A stretch of DNA of 64,000 nucleotides from Lujinxingia sediminis (GTDB lineage: Bacteria; Myxococcota_A; Bradymonadia; Bradymonadales; Bradymonadaceae), in NCBI RefSeq assembly GCF_004005565.1, contig NZ_SADD01000003.1, positions 248,001 to 312,000 on the forward strand, written 5' to 3'. The first letter of the stretch is position 1, and each line of letters begins with the position of its first letter. Below are positions 46,451 through 55,375 of this stretch, piece after piece. Made by a program: the position numbers and the translations under genes. Below the pieces are notes generated by a model, which was not told the origin of the DNA, ran no database searches, and saw nothing but the letters and a program-made list of their open reading frames with translations.

Positions 46451-47977
46451 ATGATTCTGGAGCTTAGCCGGGGATTTCGACACGGCGATGAGGTCGAGCT
46501 GACCATCGACAAAATGAACGAGCGGGGCCTGGGCGTCGCCTTTGTCGAGACGGTCATCGGCCCGCAGAAGATGGAGAAGCGCTACGAGGTCTTTGTGCGC
46601 AAGGCCATCCCCGGCGACCGGGTGCGCGTGCGCATCGATAAGACGCGGCGCAAACGCGCCTCGGCCACCCTGCTGGAGATCCTGGAGCCCTCGCAGCTGC
46701 GCATCGAGCCCCGCTGCCGCCACTTTGGTACCCGCGAAGAGGCCCAGAAGGGCTGCGGCGGCTGCACCCTGCAGTCGATGCGCTACCGCCATCAGCTCGC
46801 CATCAAAGAGCGCCTGATCAAAGAGAACTTTCAGCGGGTGGGCCTCGACCCCGGGCTGGTGCTCCCGCTCAAGGGCATGGAAGAGCCCTGGTACTACCGC
46901 AACAAGATGGAGTTCACCTTCGGCGACGACGCCGAGCGTCACTTCGCGCTGGGGCTTTACCCCTCGGGCTACAAGTTCGAGATCCTCAATCTTCAGGAAT
47001 GCCACCTGCAGTCGGAGTTCGTCTCGCGTTTTGTGCCGGCGATGAGTCATTTCTGTGCCTCGGTGGGGCTGGAGCCCTACCACAGCCGCCGCGACGAGGG
47101 CTGGCTGCGCAACCTGACGATCCGCGAGGGCAAACGCACCGGGGAGGTGATGGTGGAGCTGATGACCAGCCCGGCCACCGAGGTGCGTCTGGGCACCGAG
47201 ACGGTCGATGCGGAGCAGGCCGCGCGGGCCTTCGCCGCCGAGGCCCAACGCCTGGCCTCGGAGCTCGGGCGGCCCATCACCTCCTTTTACTGGTCGCGCT
47301 ACATCGCCGAAAAGGGCAGCCGCACCCGCATCGAAGAGACCCTGCTCCATGGCGAGCCCGTGTTGAGCGAGGAGATGCACCTGCCTGGCGAGCAGGTGCT
47401 GCGCTTTGAGATTCACCCCCGGGCCTTTTTTCAGCCCAACACCCTGCAGGCCGAGCAGCTCTACGCCGAGGTTATCGAGCGCGCGGGCCTGCTCGACGCC
47501 GATAGCCCCAACCGGCCCCAGACCGTGCTCGACCTCTACTGCGGCACGGGCACCATCGGGCTCTGCCTGGCCCCTTATGCCGAGCGCGTGCTCGGCATTG
47601 AGCTTCAGCCCGACGCGGTGGACAACGCCCGCAAAAACGCCACCGACAATCAGATCGACAACGCCACCTTCTTTGTGGGCGATGTGGGTAAGGTGCTGGC
47701 CAGCCCCGAGTTCATCGAGGCCCGCGGCGACGCCATCGACCTGGTGGTGGTCGACCCGCCCCGCTCCGGGCTTTTTGACCAGGCGATTGAACAGATTCTG
47801 GAGATCGCCGCCCCCACGCTGGTCTACGTCTCCTGCAACCCCAAAACCCTGGCGGACAACCTGGTGGCGCTCACCGCCGGGGGCTACCAGCTGGAGGTGG
47901 TGCAGCCGGTCGACCTCTTCCCGCAGACCTACCACGTGGAGAACGTCGCGCTCCTGGTGCGCAAGACGTCAACCTGA
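46451..47977 (+). CDS. rlmD: 23S rRNA (uracil-5-)-methyltransferase, RlmD/TrmA family
   Basis: 508 aa from the ATG at 46451; a TTG 11 codons upstream is possible. An N-terminal TRAM domain (ELTIDKMNERGLGVAF, VFVRKAIPGDRVRVRI) precedes [4Fe-4S] ligands CRHFG, CGGC and ECHLQ. The C-terminal SAM domain shows VLDLYCGTGTIGLCLAP, VVVDPPRSGLF and the catalytic-Cys motif YVSCNPKTLADNL. Such enzymes methylate uridine C5 in rRNA or tRNA; the iron-sulfur ligands favour the RlmD/RlmCD branch. Exact target base cannot be read from sequence. Confidence 0.9.
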   Translation: MILELSRGFRHGDEVELTIDKMNERGLGVAFVETVIGPQKMEKRYEVFVRKAIPGDRVRVRIDKTRRKRASATLLEILEPSQLRIEPRCRHFGTREEAQKGCGGCTLQSMRYRHQLAIKERLIKENFQRVGLDPGLVLPLKGMEEPWYYRNKMEFTFGDDAERHFALGLYPSGYKFEILNLQECHLQSEFVSRFVPAMSHFCASVGLEPYHSRRDEGWLRNLTIREGKRTGEVMVELMTSPATEVRLGTETVDAEQAARAFAAEAQRLASELGRPITSFYWSRYIAEKGSRTRIEETLLHGEPVLSEEMHLPGEQVLRFEIHPRAFFQPNTLQAEQLYAEVIERAGLLDADSPNRPQTVLDLYCGTGTIGLCLAPYAERVLGIELQPDAVDNARKNATDNQIDNATFFVGDVGKVLASPEFIEARGDAIDLVVVDPPRSGLFDQAIEQILEIAAPTLVYVSCNPKTLADNLVALTAGGYQLEVVQPVDLFPQTYHVENVALLVRKTST

Positions 47978-48160
47978 GTCGTTCGACCCGAAACCCATCA
48001 GCCGCCTCCGCTTTGCGGCGAGCCCGGGCGCTGGTAGCTTGGGCGCCCGTCGACTCCCGGCACGATTCATGCGCTGTGTTCCTGTGTAGGGGCCCCGAGC
48101 AGGGCTGCGGGGCGACGTGGTTCCGATAAACATTTCAGTGCTGATGGTGATGAGGTCGCT

Positions 48161-49003
48161 ATGAACTTCGAGCTGCTGGTTGTCGTGGTGATTGTTGGCT
48201 TCGGAATCGCCGCGTTCTTTGTGGTGCTTCAGAACATCTCGCGCATGCAGGAACTTATGAAGACGAAATCGTACTGGCGAGCGATCGCCGAGAAATTCAA
48301 CCTCAAACACGACTCCCCGACGGCCGGCCATGTGGAGCGGCTGGTGGGTTCTCACCGCGCCTGTCCGCTGATGCTCACGGGCACGGGCGACCCTTTGAGC
48401 GAGGGTTATGAGCTTGTGGCCGAGGTCGATCTCGTCACAGCGCTGCATAAAACGCTGACCCTGGTCAGCGAGCCCGACGCTCAGGAGGCTCCCACCATCG
48501 CCACCCTGCAGGCCGAGGGGCCCTCGCAGGCCCATGAGCTTCTGCAGGCCCCGGAGCTTCGCAAAGCCTGGGATGAGGCCGCCGCCTTTGCCAACTCTAT
48601 GGAGGTGCGCGACGCCACCCTGCGCCTCAAGCGCCGCGGTCCGCTCAGCGATGAGACGATCCTCGAAGAGCTCACCGAGCTGGCCGTCAGCCTGGCGATT
48701 GTGCTGGAGAACCAGGCCGGAAGGTTCGTCACCCTCACCCCCGAGGGACGAAAGATCGAGGCGGCCTCACCGGCTCAGGCCGGTCGGATGCCCGTCTCCG
48801 GTGCGCTTCACTCCCGCAGCACGAGCCCGATGAAGGGCGACTTTTTTGATGAGAAATCCGGCTTTCCGGTGCGTGGCGAATGGGATCGTTCCGGGGAGTT
48901 TCGGGTGCCCGCCGAAGGCAAAAAAGACGCCGAGGCGAAGCGCAAAAACGCCCCCGAAGACGACCTGAAGTTGCTTGATACGGATGATGGCGACCTCTTT
49001 TAG
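48161..49003 (+). CDS. Hypothetical membrane-anchored protein
   Basis: 280 aa. An N-terminal membrane helix (residues ~4-24, ELLVVVVIVGFGIAAFFVVLQ) anchors a soluble domain (RAIAEKFNLKHDSPTAGHVERLVGSHRACPLMLTG, LTELAVSLAIVLENQAGRFV). The last ~60 residues are charged and probably disordered (GKKDAEAKRKNAPEDDLKLLDTDDGDLF). Not recognised; it stands between rlmD and moaA, 110 nt before the latter. Confidence 0.75.
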   Translation: MNFELLVVVVIVGFGIAAFFVVLQNISRMQELMKTKSYWRAIAEKFNLKHDSPTAGHVERLVGSHRACPLMLTGTGDPLSEGYELVAEVDLVTALHKTLTLVSEPDAQEAPTIATLQAEGPSQAHELLQAPELRKAWDEAAAFANSMEVRDATLRLKRRGPLSDETILEELTELAVSLAIVLENQAGRFVTLTPEGRKIEAASPAQAGRMPVSGALHSRSTSPMKGDFFDEKSGFPVRGEWDRSGEFRVPAEGKKDAEAKRKNAPEDDLKLLDTDDGDLF

Positions 49004-49112
49004 GGTTATGTGAGCCCGACATCGGCGGCGCGCCCTTCAGACGACTGGACAGCGCCCCTCGCCACACTACACTGAGCGCCGACTTCGGGTTTCTCTTGCA
49101 GGCAGTCGGCCC

Positions 49113-50114
49113 ATGACCTCATCCCTTCCTTCATCGCAGCTCATCGACCGTTTTGGACGCGCGCACCGTTCGTTGCGCGTCTCGGTCACCGATCGCTGCA
49201 ACCTTCGCTGCTCCTACTGCATGCCGGCCGAGGGGCTTCCCTGCGCGCCGCGCTCCGAGCTGCTCACCTTTGAAGACATCACCTTTGTGGTGGGCGTGGC
49301 CTGCGAGCTGGGCGTCGATAAGATTCGACTCACCGGCGGCGAGCCTTTGTTGCGCCGCGATCTCCCCGAGTTGGTGAGGATGTTAAAGGGGGAGACGGCG
49401 GTGGCCGATGTGGCGCTGACCACCAACGGGCTCCTGCTCGAGCGCAAGGCCGCCGAGCTCAAGGCCGCCGGTCTCGACCGGGTGAACATCAGCCTGGATT
49501 CGCTCGATCCGCAGCGTTTTCGCGAGATCACCCGCAACGGCACCTTCGAGAAGGCCTGGGCCGGGCTGGAGGCCGCGCTTGAGAGCGGCTTTGCGCCGGT
49601 GCGCGTCAACACCCTGCTTCTGGCCGGCATCAACGACGATGAGCTCGACCGCTGGATTGAGCTCACCCGCACCCACCCGGTCGATGTGCGTTTTATGGAG
49701 ATCATGCCGATTGGGGAAGGCGCGCTGCACGCAAAAGCGGGCCGTTTTGTGAACCTCAGCGAGCTCATCGCCGAGCTGATGGCCACGCGCGGCGTGGTGC
49801 CCGATGTGGCCAGGGTGGGCAATGGCCCGGCGCGCTACTACCGCGCCCCGGGCGCGCAGGGCCGCCTGGGCTTTATCACCCCTATCTCCAACCCCTACTG
49901 CGACACCTGCGCGCGACTTCGATTGACGTCGACCGGGGAGCTCCGGGCGTGCCTGGCCGTCGATGACCAGCATGAACTCAAAGAGGCCACCCGTAGGCGC
50001 GATCGTGAGGCGTTGCGGGCGATTTTTGAGCGCGCGGTCTTTCAGAAACCCGCCGGCCATCAGTGGCGCAAGGGCCACGTGACCGCCGCGGGCATGTCGG
50101 CGCTGGGAGGTTGA
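49113..50114 (+). CDS. moaA: GTP 3',8-cyclase MoaA
   Basis: 333 aa radical-SAM enzyme that starts molybdopterin synthesis by converting GTP to 3',8-cyclo-H2GTP. N-terminal cluster motif CNLRCSYCMP, GGEPLLRRDL, NISLDSLDPQRF and the second [4Fe-4S] site CDTCARLRLTSTGELRAC are intact. The C-terminus ends in the conserved Gly-Gly (SALGG). One base separates its stop from the MoaD-MoaE fusion gene, so they are co-translated. Part of the cofactor cluster moaA, moaDE, moaCB. Confidence 0.96.
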   Translation: MTSSLPSSQLIDRFGRAHRSLRVSVTDRCNLRCSYCMPAEGLPCAPRSELLTFEDITFVVGVACELGVDKIRLTGGEPLLRRDLPELVRMLKGETAVADVALTTNGLLLERKAAELKAAGLDRVNISLDSLDPQRFREITRNGTFEKAWAGLEAALESGFAPVRVNTLLLAGINDDELDRWIELTRTHPVDVRFMEIMPIGEGALHAKAGRFVNLSELIAELMATRGVVPDVARVGNGPARYYRAPGAQGRLGFITPISNPYCDTCARLRLTSTGELRACLAVDDQHELKEATRRRDREALRAIFERAVFQKPAGHQWRKGHVTAAGMSALGG

Positions 50115-50115
50115 G

Positions 50116-50835
50116 ATGAAGATCCACGTGCGATTCTTTGCCGGGCTGGCCGCCCGCGCCGGCTGCCGCGATGGTTTCATTCAGGTTGCGCCGGAGCTCG
50201 ATGAAGATGGGGAGGTGTGTGTCGCCGACGCCCTCTCGGCCATCGAGCAGGAGTTTCCCTCCCTGGCTTCGATGCTCTCGCGGGTGGCGGTGGCGCTGGA
50301 CGACGCCATCGTCTCGACCTCGACGCCTCTCTATGACGACGCCACCCTCGATCTCCTTCCTCCGGTAAGCGGGGGCACCGACCGCCCCGCAGATCCCTCA
50401 CGCTGGCTCTCCGAGACCCCGCTCGATATGAGCGCCCTTCTGGCCGAGTGCGAGGATCCGGCCGGCGGCGGCCTCGTCGTCTTCAGCGGTGATGTGCGCA
50501 ACCACCACGAGGGCCGCCGGGGTGTCACCGCCATCACCTACGAGGCCCACCCGGCGATTGCCGCCCGCGTGTTGCGCGAGCTGGAAGCCGAGGTGCTTGA
50601 GCGTTTTGAGGTGTTGCGCTGCCGCATCCAGCATCGCACCGGCCGCGTCGAGGTTGGCCAGGCCTCGGTGCTTGTGATCTGCCGCGCCGCCCACCGCGAC
50701 GCGGCCTTCGAGGGGGCCCGCTACGCCATCGACACCCTCAAGCTCAAGACCCCCATCTGGAAGCTGGAGCATTACGATGACGGCACCGAACGCTACCTCG
50801 ACGGCACTCCTCTTCAGCCGGAAGCGAAGGAGTAA
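50116..50835 (+). CDS. MoaD-MoaE fusion (molybdopterin synthase)
   Basis: 239 aa. Residues 1-87 are MoaD, the small sulfur-carrier subunit (HVRFFAGLAARAG, LLPPVSGG). Residues ~95-239 are MoaE, the large subunit (GGLVVFSGDVRNHHEGRRGVTAITYEAHP, HRTGRVEVGQASVLVICRAAHR, LKTPIWKLEHYDDGTERYL). Together they insert dithiolene sulfur into cPMP. The MoaD Gly-Gly, normally the C-terminus that becomes thiocarboxylated, is internal (SGG-TDRP), so cleavage after Gly-Gly is expected, as reported for mycobacterial MoaX. GGAGG precedes the ATG. Confidence 0.92.
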   Translation: MKIHVRFFAGLAARAGCRDGFIQVAPELDEDGEVCVADALSAIEQEFPSLASMLSRVAVALDDAIVSTSTPLYDDATLDLLPPVSGGTDRPADPSRWLSETPLDMSALLAECEDPAGGGLVVFSGDVRNHHEGRRGVTAITYEAHPAIAARVLRELEAEVLERFEVLRCRIQHRTGRVEVGQASVLVICRAAHRDAAFEGARYAIDTLKLKTPIWKLEHYDDGTERYLDGTPLQPEAKE

Positions 50836-50967
50836 GACCTTTCTCGCCATCTTTGCCCCCCGATCGTTTGCCCCCCGATCGTTTGCCCGGGGCTGAGCTC
50901 CTGAGGCTCGCCACCTGACACAGGCGCCCGGGCGGATCGCCAGCGACTTTTGATTGAGAATCAGCGA

Positions 50968-51873
50968 ATGAAAGACATCACGCATAAACCCACCAGCGAG
51001 CGTTTTGCGCGTGCCTCGGCGATGCTGCGCATCGACCCGGCGATTCTTCAGGCCACGGCTCACGGGCGTAAGACCGATAAGGGAGACGCCATTGAAGCCT
51101 CGCGCGTGGCGGGGATTATGGCCGTCAAACGCACCTGGGAGGCGCTTCCTTTCTGCCACCCGCTGCCGATCACGGCCTGCGATGTGCATTTCGACTATCT
51201 GCCCGAGGGCATCTACCTGGAGGTCACCGCCACCACCGTCGGCCAGACCGGCGTGGAGATGGAGGCGCTCTACGCGGCCAGCGTCGCGGCGATGAATCTC
51301 TACGACATGCTCAAACCCCACGCCTCGGCCGATACCGGGCTCATCAGCGTGACCGACATCAAACTTGTCGAAAAACGCGGCGGAAAGAGCGACTTCCGCG
51401 CTCCGGTCAGCGTGCGCGCCGCCATCGTGGTGACCTGTGACGCGGTTGTGCAGGGCTTCAAAGACGATAAAGCCGGGCGCATCGTGCGTGACCGTCTGCT
51501 CAAGCGGGAGGGCGTCGATATTCTCGACTACATTCTGCTGGGCAACGATCCGGGGCCGATCGAAGCGACCCTCGACGATCTGCTGGCCCGCGAGCTCGAT
51601 CTGATCATCACGGTGGGGGGAACGGGCCTTGAGCCCTACGCCCGCACCGTCGAGGTGGTTCAGTCCCGCATTCAACGCCCCATCCCCGGTATGATGGAGG
51701 CCGCCCGCGCCCACGGTCAGGCCCGCACCCCGCGCGCGCTCATCTCCCGCGGTGTGGCCGGTCAGGCCGGGCACACGCTTCTGGTGACCCTTCCCGGCTC
51801 TTCGGCCGGCGCCGCGCAGAGCTGCGACGCCATACTCACCGGCCTGCTCGAAGCGGTGCGCCCCGCTCCTTAA
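50968..51873 (+). CDS. MoaC-MoaB/MogA fusion (molybdenum cofactor biosynthesis)
   Basis: 301 aa from the ATG at 50968 (a TTG six codons earlier is possible). The first ~150 residues are MoaC, cyclic pyranopterin monophosphate synthase: AGIMAVKRTWEALPFCHPLPITACDV and GVEMEALYAASVAAMNLYDMLK. The last ~150 are MoaB/MogA-type (ITVGGTGLEPYARTVEVV, LISRGVAGQAGHTLLVTLPGSSAG). In the MogA motif GGTGxxPRDxT the Arg-Asp reads Tyr-Ala, so the adenylyltransferase Asp appears missing; activity of that domain is doubtful. Supports cPMP formation with MoaA upstream. Confidence 0.9.
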   Translation: MKDITHKPTSERFARASAMLRIDPAILQATAHGRKTDKGDAIEASRVAGIMAVKRTWEALPFCHPLPITACDVHFDYLPEGIYLEVTATTVGQTGVEMEALYAASVAAMNLYDMLKPHASADTGLISVTDIKLVEKRGGKSDFRAPVSVRAAIVVTCDAVVQGFKDDKAGRIVRDRLLKREGVDILDYILLGNDPGPIEATLDDLLARELDLIITVGGTGLEPYARTVEVVQSRIQRPIPGMMEAARAHGQARTPRALISRGVAGQAGHTLLVTLPGSSAGAAQSCDAILTGLLEAVRPAP

Positions 51874-52206
51874 AAGGGTCCATCGGGCCGCGATGGCCCT
51901 TCTCCCGGCCCCCTGGCCTCCTTCAAACGCCATGAAACGGGCAAAATACCGGCCCTTTTGGGCGCGCTCCCCGGCGCTGTTTCACGTGGAACACGCCATT
52001 TGGGGCCGGTCTAAGTCGCTGAGGTCTAAGGGTATTTTAGAGCGTCATGCCTTCGTCGGGCAGCGCTCAAAAAACCTGCATTCAAACGCGGGTTGCCGAT
52101 CTTGCTCCCCCGGCCACGCTCGGGGTAAACCGGTCTCCTGAACGCATTTGAGCCCCGCTCTTTCCTACTTCACCCCTCTCCTGCCTCCTCGCTTCGGGTA
52201 CACGTT
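51874..52206. other. Intergenic region holding a parS-like site
   Basis: 333 nt between moaCB and kamD. Apart from the parS-like palindrome at 51978, an imperfect hairpin GGGTCCATCG/CGATGGCCC just after the moaCB stop may end that transcript. Nothing else is seen. Confidence 0.5.
51978..51993. other. parS-like centromere site 1
   Basis: TGTTTCACGTGGAACA matches the bacterial ParB-binding consensus TGTTTCACGTGAAACA at 15 of 16 positions and is intermediate between the Bacillus-type and GTTCCACGTGGAAC-type sites. It is intergenic and about 9 kb from the DnaA-box cluster. parA and parB are not in the window. Confidence 0.75.
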
Positions 52207-53772
52207 ATGGCCTCCAAACTCGATCTCGATCCCCATATCATCGACCGCGCGCGCCAGGCCGCCAGCGATATCGCCGATACGATGGACACCTTCATCCGCG
52301 AGCGCACCACCGTGGCGGTCGAGCGCACCACCCTGCGCCTGCTCGGCGTCGACGGGGTCGACGAGGACGATGTGCCCCTGCCCAACGTCGTCGTTGACCA
52401 CGCCCTGGAGGCCGGCCTGCTCGCTGAGGGCATCACCCGTCATATCGTCCGGGCGATGATTCACACCGGCCGCGATGCCCAGACCGTCAGTGAAGCCATC
52501 GCGGAGGGGGATCTGGACCTGAGTGACCTTCCCCTGATCGATGAGGCCCGGATTCAAGAGCTTGGCCGGGAGCTGGCCGACGAGGCCATGGCCCGCATCG
52601 CCACTCGCCGCGCCGAGCGCGACGGCTTTCTGGAGCGTTTTGAAAAACGCCCCGCCCCCCTGCACTACGTGATCGTGGCCACCGGCAATATCTACGAAGA
52701 CGCCGTCCAGGCCCGCACCGCCGCCCGCCAGGGCGCTGACATCATCGCGGTGATCCGCTCCACCGGACAGAGCCTCCTCGACTTTGTGCCTTACGGCCCC
52801 ACCACCGAGGGCTTTGGCGGCACCTTCGCCACGCAGGCCAACTTCAAGATCATGCGTGAGGCCCTGGATGAGGTCGGCGAGGAGCTCGGGAGGTATATTC
52901 ACCTCTGCAATTATTGCAGCGGGTTGTGCATGCCCGAGATCGCTGCGATGGGCGCGATTGAGCGCCTGGACATGATGCTCAACGACGCCCTCTACGGCAT
53001 CCTTTTTCGCGACATCAACCCCCAGCGCACCTTCGTCGACCAGTATTTCAGCCGCATGATCAACTCGGCGGCCGGCATCGTGATCAACACCGGCGAAGAT
53101 AATTACCTGACCACCGCCGACGCCGTGGAGGCCGCTCATACGGTGACTGCCAGCCAGTTCATCAACGAGCAATTTGCCCTGCGCAGCGGCCTTCCCCCCG
53201 CACAGATGGGACTGGGCCACGCCATGGAAATGGACCCCACCATCGAAAACGGCTTTCTCTTTGAGCTCGCCCAGGCCCAGCTCGCCCGCGAGCTCTTCCC
53301 CGAGGCGCCGCTTAAATACATGCCGCCGACCAAGTACATGACCGGCAACATTTTTCGCGGTCATATCCAGGACGCCCTCTTCAACCTCATCGGCGGCTGG
53401 ACCGGCCAGGGCATTCAACTTCTGGGCATGATGACCGAGGCGATGCATACCCCTCATATGGGCGATCGTTACCTCGCCATCGAAAACGCCCATTATGTCA
53501 TGAACAACACCCGCCAGCTTGGCGAGGAGATCGAGTTTAAGTCGGGCGGCATCATCCAGGGCCGCGCTCAGCAGGTACTCGCGGAGGCCTGCCAGCTTTT
53601 GGAAGACGTGCGCGATAAGGGGATGTTCGACACCCTGGCCGCCGGCACCTTCGCCGACGTCTTCCGTCCGGTCGACGGCGGCAAGGGCCTGGGCGGCGTG
53701 CTGCGCCGCGCACCCGACTATTTCAACCCGGTCGAAGACGCGCTGCGAGGCTCACTGGACCTCGCAACCTGA
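52207..53772 (+). CDS. kamD: Lysine 5,6-aminomutase alpha subunit
   Basis: 521 aa, the size of KamD. The enzyme (KamD plus KamE) uses adenosylcobalamin and pyridoxal phosphate to move the terminal amino group of D-lysine or beta-lysine. Diagnostic stretches are RSTGQSLLDFVPYG, TTEGFGGTFATQANFKIMREALDEVGEELGRYIHLCNYCSG, LNDALYGILFRDINPQRTFVDQYFSR and KYMPPTKYMTGNIFRGHIQDALFN. The B12-binding partner kamE, usually next to kamD, is absent: the next genes are unrelated. No strong Shine-Dalgarno. AdoCbl dependence fits the B12 riboswitch elsewhere in the window. Confidence 0.92.
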   Translation: MASKLDLDPHIIDRARQAASDIADTMDTFIRERTTVAVERTTLRLLGVDGVDEDDVPLPNVVVDHALEAGLLAEGITRHIVRAMIHTGRDAQTVSEAIAEGDLDLSDLPLIDEARIQELGRELADEAMARIATRRAERDGFLERFEKRPAPLHYVIVATGNIYEDAVQARTAARQGADIIAVIRSTGQSLLDFVPYGPTTEGFGGTFATQANFKIMREALDEVGEELGRYIHLCNYCSGLCMPEIAAMGAIERLDMMLNDALYGILFRDINPQRTFVDQYFSRMINSAAGIVINTGEDNYLTTADAVEAAHTVTASQFINEQFALRSGLPPAQMGLGHAMEMDPTIENGFLFELAQAQLARELFPEAPLKYMPPTKYMTGNIFRGHIQDALFNLIGGWTGQGIQLLGMMTEAMHTPHMGDRYLAIENAHYVMNNTRQLGEEIEFKSGGIIQGRAQQVLAEACQLLEDVRDKGMFDTLAAGTFADVFRPVDGGKGLGGVLRRAPDYFNPVEDALRGSLDLAT

Positions 53773-53926
53773 TGTTCGCTACGACGAACGCCGGCGATGA
53801 ACCGAAAGAATGATGTGGACGTTTTTGATGATAACGCCGTGAGGTAAGGGTGACGCCTCCGGGGGCTCTCGATGCCGCAGACATGGCGTCAACGGTGGCG
53901 TGTGGCGTCCTAAGAATACAGGGATC

Positions 53927-54427
53927 ATGATGTTTTCTCGTTGTTTTGTGGTGACGCTGCTCGTCGCTTTACAGATTGCTTTCGCAGCGCCGGTGTATGC
54001 ACAGCAGGAATCCCATGCCTCGGATGAAGTGGACATGGCCCAGGCCTTTTCACTCACCCTATCCAGCTACGCGATGCTCATCACGGTCCCCGTCGGTCTG
54101 ACCGTACTGGTTGCCGTGCTCGTGCTGCGCTCCTCCTCGGAGATGGAGTCGTACATCAAAGAGAATAACGTCGCCCTGCAGCACGACCTGCATATGGGCG
54201 GCGGCGAGACGACGGCCGAGCTGGCGACCATCTTCAACGTGCCGGCTGAGCAGCACGCCGGGTTTGCCCGGGTGCTCAGCGAGAAGCGCGACGCGCTCCT
54301 TCCCCTGACCGACGTGGATGCGCTCAGCGCCGAGCGCGCCGGCACCTTCGTGCGCGTCATCTACGACGCGCTCATGGAAGAGCCCGAGTTTGCGCAGCAC
54401 CTGCCGCGCATCAACGGAGACGTGTGA
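53927..54427 (+). CDS. Small exported membrane protein, paralogue 1
   Basis: 166 aa (ATG at 53927; ATG at 53930 also possible). Signal peptide (LLVALQIAFAAPVYAQ), then a second hydrophobic helix (LSSYAMLITVPVGLTVLVAVLVL) and a soluble domain: RSSSEMESYIKENNVALQHDLHMGGGETTAELATIFNVPAEQHAGFARVLSEKRDALLPLTDVDALSAERAGTF. The GGGE..LA..F.VP pattern recalls the C-terminal half of DUF3015 proteins, from memory and unverified. First of three paralogues in tandem (next at 54658 and 55572). Ends before an intrinsic terminator. Function unknown. Confidence 0.8.
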   Translation: MMFSRCFVVTLLVALQIAFAAPVYAQQESHASDEVDMAQAFSLTLSSYAMLITVPVGLTVLVAVLVLRSSSEMESYIKENNVALQHDLHMGGGETTAELATIFNVPAEQHAGFARVLSEKRDALLPLTDVDALSAERAGTFVRVIYDALMEEPEFAQHLPRINGDV

Positions 54428-54473
54428 TCGCCATCATCCGGCGGCGTTGAGCCGACCGAAAGATCAATGAAAA

Positions 54474-54499
54474 CCGGGCCTTCGGGCCCGGCTTTTTTT
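54474..54499 (+). terminator. Intrinsic terminator after paralogue 1
   Basis: CCGGGCC-TTCG-GGCCCGG hairpin with stable tetraloop, followed by CTTTTTTT. Confidence 0.93.
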
Positions 54500-54657
54500 G
54501 GGTCCGGACACGTGATGAGTGTGGGACATCGCCCGGTCGAAGGCGCACTTCGAAAATCACTGGACCTTCCCCCCTGATCCGGGGTACATCTCGGGCTCTT
54601 CAAAATCCGTTGTGGCCACCCGTGGTTTTCGTTGATCTCTTTTGATCGGAGATTTTT

Positions 54658-55155
54658 ATGTCGTTGCATTCGCGTAGTCTTATTGGTGCGTTGATCGTTG
54701 CTCTTACGTTTGCGTTTTCGACCCCCGCCTTTGCCCAGTCGAGCGCCGATGACGAGGCCGCCGCCGGTCTTGCCGTCACCTCGGTGACCTCCACCTATGT
54801 TTCGATCTTTACGATTCCCATCGGTTTGACGGTGCTCGTGGTGGTGCTGCTCCTTCGCTCCTCCTCGGAGATGGAGTCGTACATCGAAGAAAACAACGTC
54901 GCCCTGCAGCACGACCTGCATATGGGCGGTGGTGAGACGACCGCCGAGCTGGCGAAGGTCTTCAATGTGCCCGCCGAGCAGCACGCCGAGTTCGCGCAGG
55001 TGCTCACCGAGAATCGCGATGAGCTTCTTCCCCTGACCGACGTTGATACGCTCACCGCCGAGCGTGCCGGCACCTTCGTGCGCGTCATCTACGACGCGCT
55101 GATGGAGAAGCCTCAGTTCGCGCAGCACCTGCCGCGCATCAACGGCGAAGTGTGA
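54658..55155 (+). CDS. Small exported membrane protein, paralogue 2
   Basis: 165 aa with GGAG upstream of the ATG. Same plan as paralogue 1: signal peptide ending TPAFAQ, membrane helix (VSIFTIPIGLTVLVVVLLL), then the soluble domain, which is close to identical from RSSSEMESYI to the C-terminal FAQHLPRING. The signal peptide and the segment before the second helix have diverged more. The similarity continues past the stop into a shared 3' UTR (CCATCATCCGGCGGCGTTGAG) and terminator, so the duplication unit covers the gene and its terminator. Confidence 0.82.
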   Translation: MSLHSRSLIGALIVALTFAFSTPAFAQSSADDEAAAGLAVTSVTSTYVSIFTIPIGLTVLVVVLLLRSSSEMESYIEENNVALQHDLHMGGGETTAELAKVFNVPAEQHAEFAQVLTENRDELLPLTDVDTLTAERAGTFVRVIYDALMEKPQFAQHLPRINGEV

Positions 55156-55203
55156 TTGCCATCATCCGGCGGCGTTGAGCTGACCGGGAGATAACTTAAA
55201 AAG

Positions 55204-55233
55204 ACCGGGCTCGGGTGTGGGCCCGGTTTTTTT
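55204..55233 (+). terminator. Intrinsic terminator after paralogue 2
   Basis: ACCGGGC pairs with GCCCGGT across 10 nt, followed by TTTTTT. It is a diverged copy of the terminator after paralogue 1. Confidence 0.88.
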
Positions 55234-55244
55234 GTGCCTGGTGT

Positions 55245-55286
55245 CGAGCGCCCCAGGCCGAGCGCCCCAGGCCGAGCGCCCCAGGA
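55245..55286. repeat. Triplicated 14-nt tail of the interspersed element
   Basis: CGAGCGCCCCAGGC occurs at 55245, 55259 and 55273 (last base differs). It is the terminal arm of element copy 3, tandemly repeated at one end. Confidence 0.85.
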
Positions 55287-55375
55287 CGAAGCCAGCTGCG
55301 TCGCTTCGTCGTCGCGGTAGCGCTGCTACACGCTCCTCCTTGCTCCTTGCTGGACTTCGCCCTGGATGCGCTCGG
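55272..55375 (-). repeat. Interspersed structured element, copy 3
   Basis: Minus-strand copy of 104 nt. Outer arms CCGAGCGC/GCGCTCGG and CCAGG/CCTGG and the central GTAGC-AGC-GCTAC hairpin are kept. The GCGACG/CGTCGT arm of copies 1-2 is GCGAAG/CTTCGT, and CTGGC/GCCAG is CCAGC/GCTGG, both still paired. The AGGGAT/ATCCCT arm and the ATG minigene are lost. It lies just beyond the paralogue 2 terminator; the rest of the 55156-55556 gap shows no gene. Confidence 0.82.
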
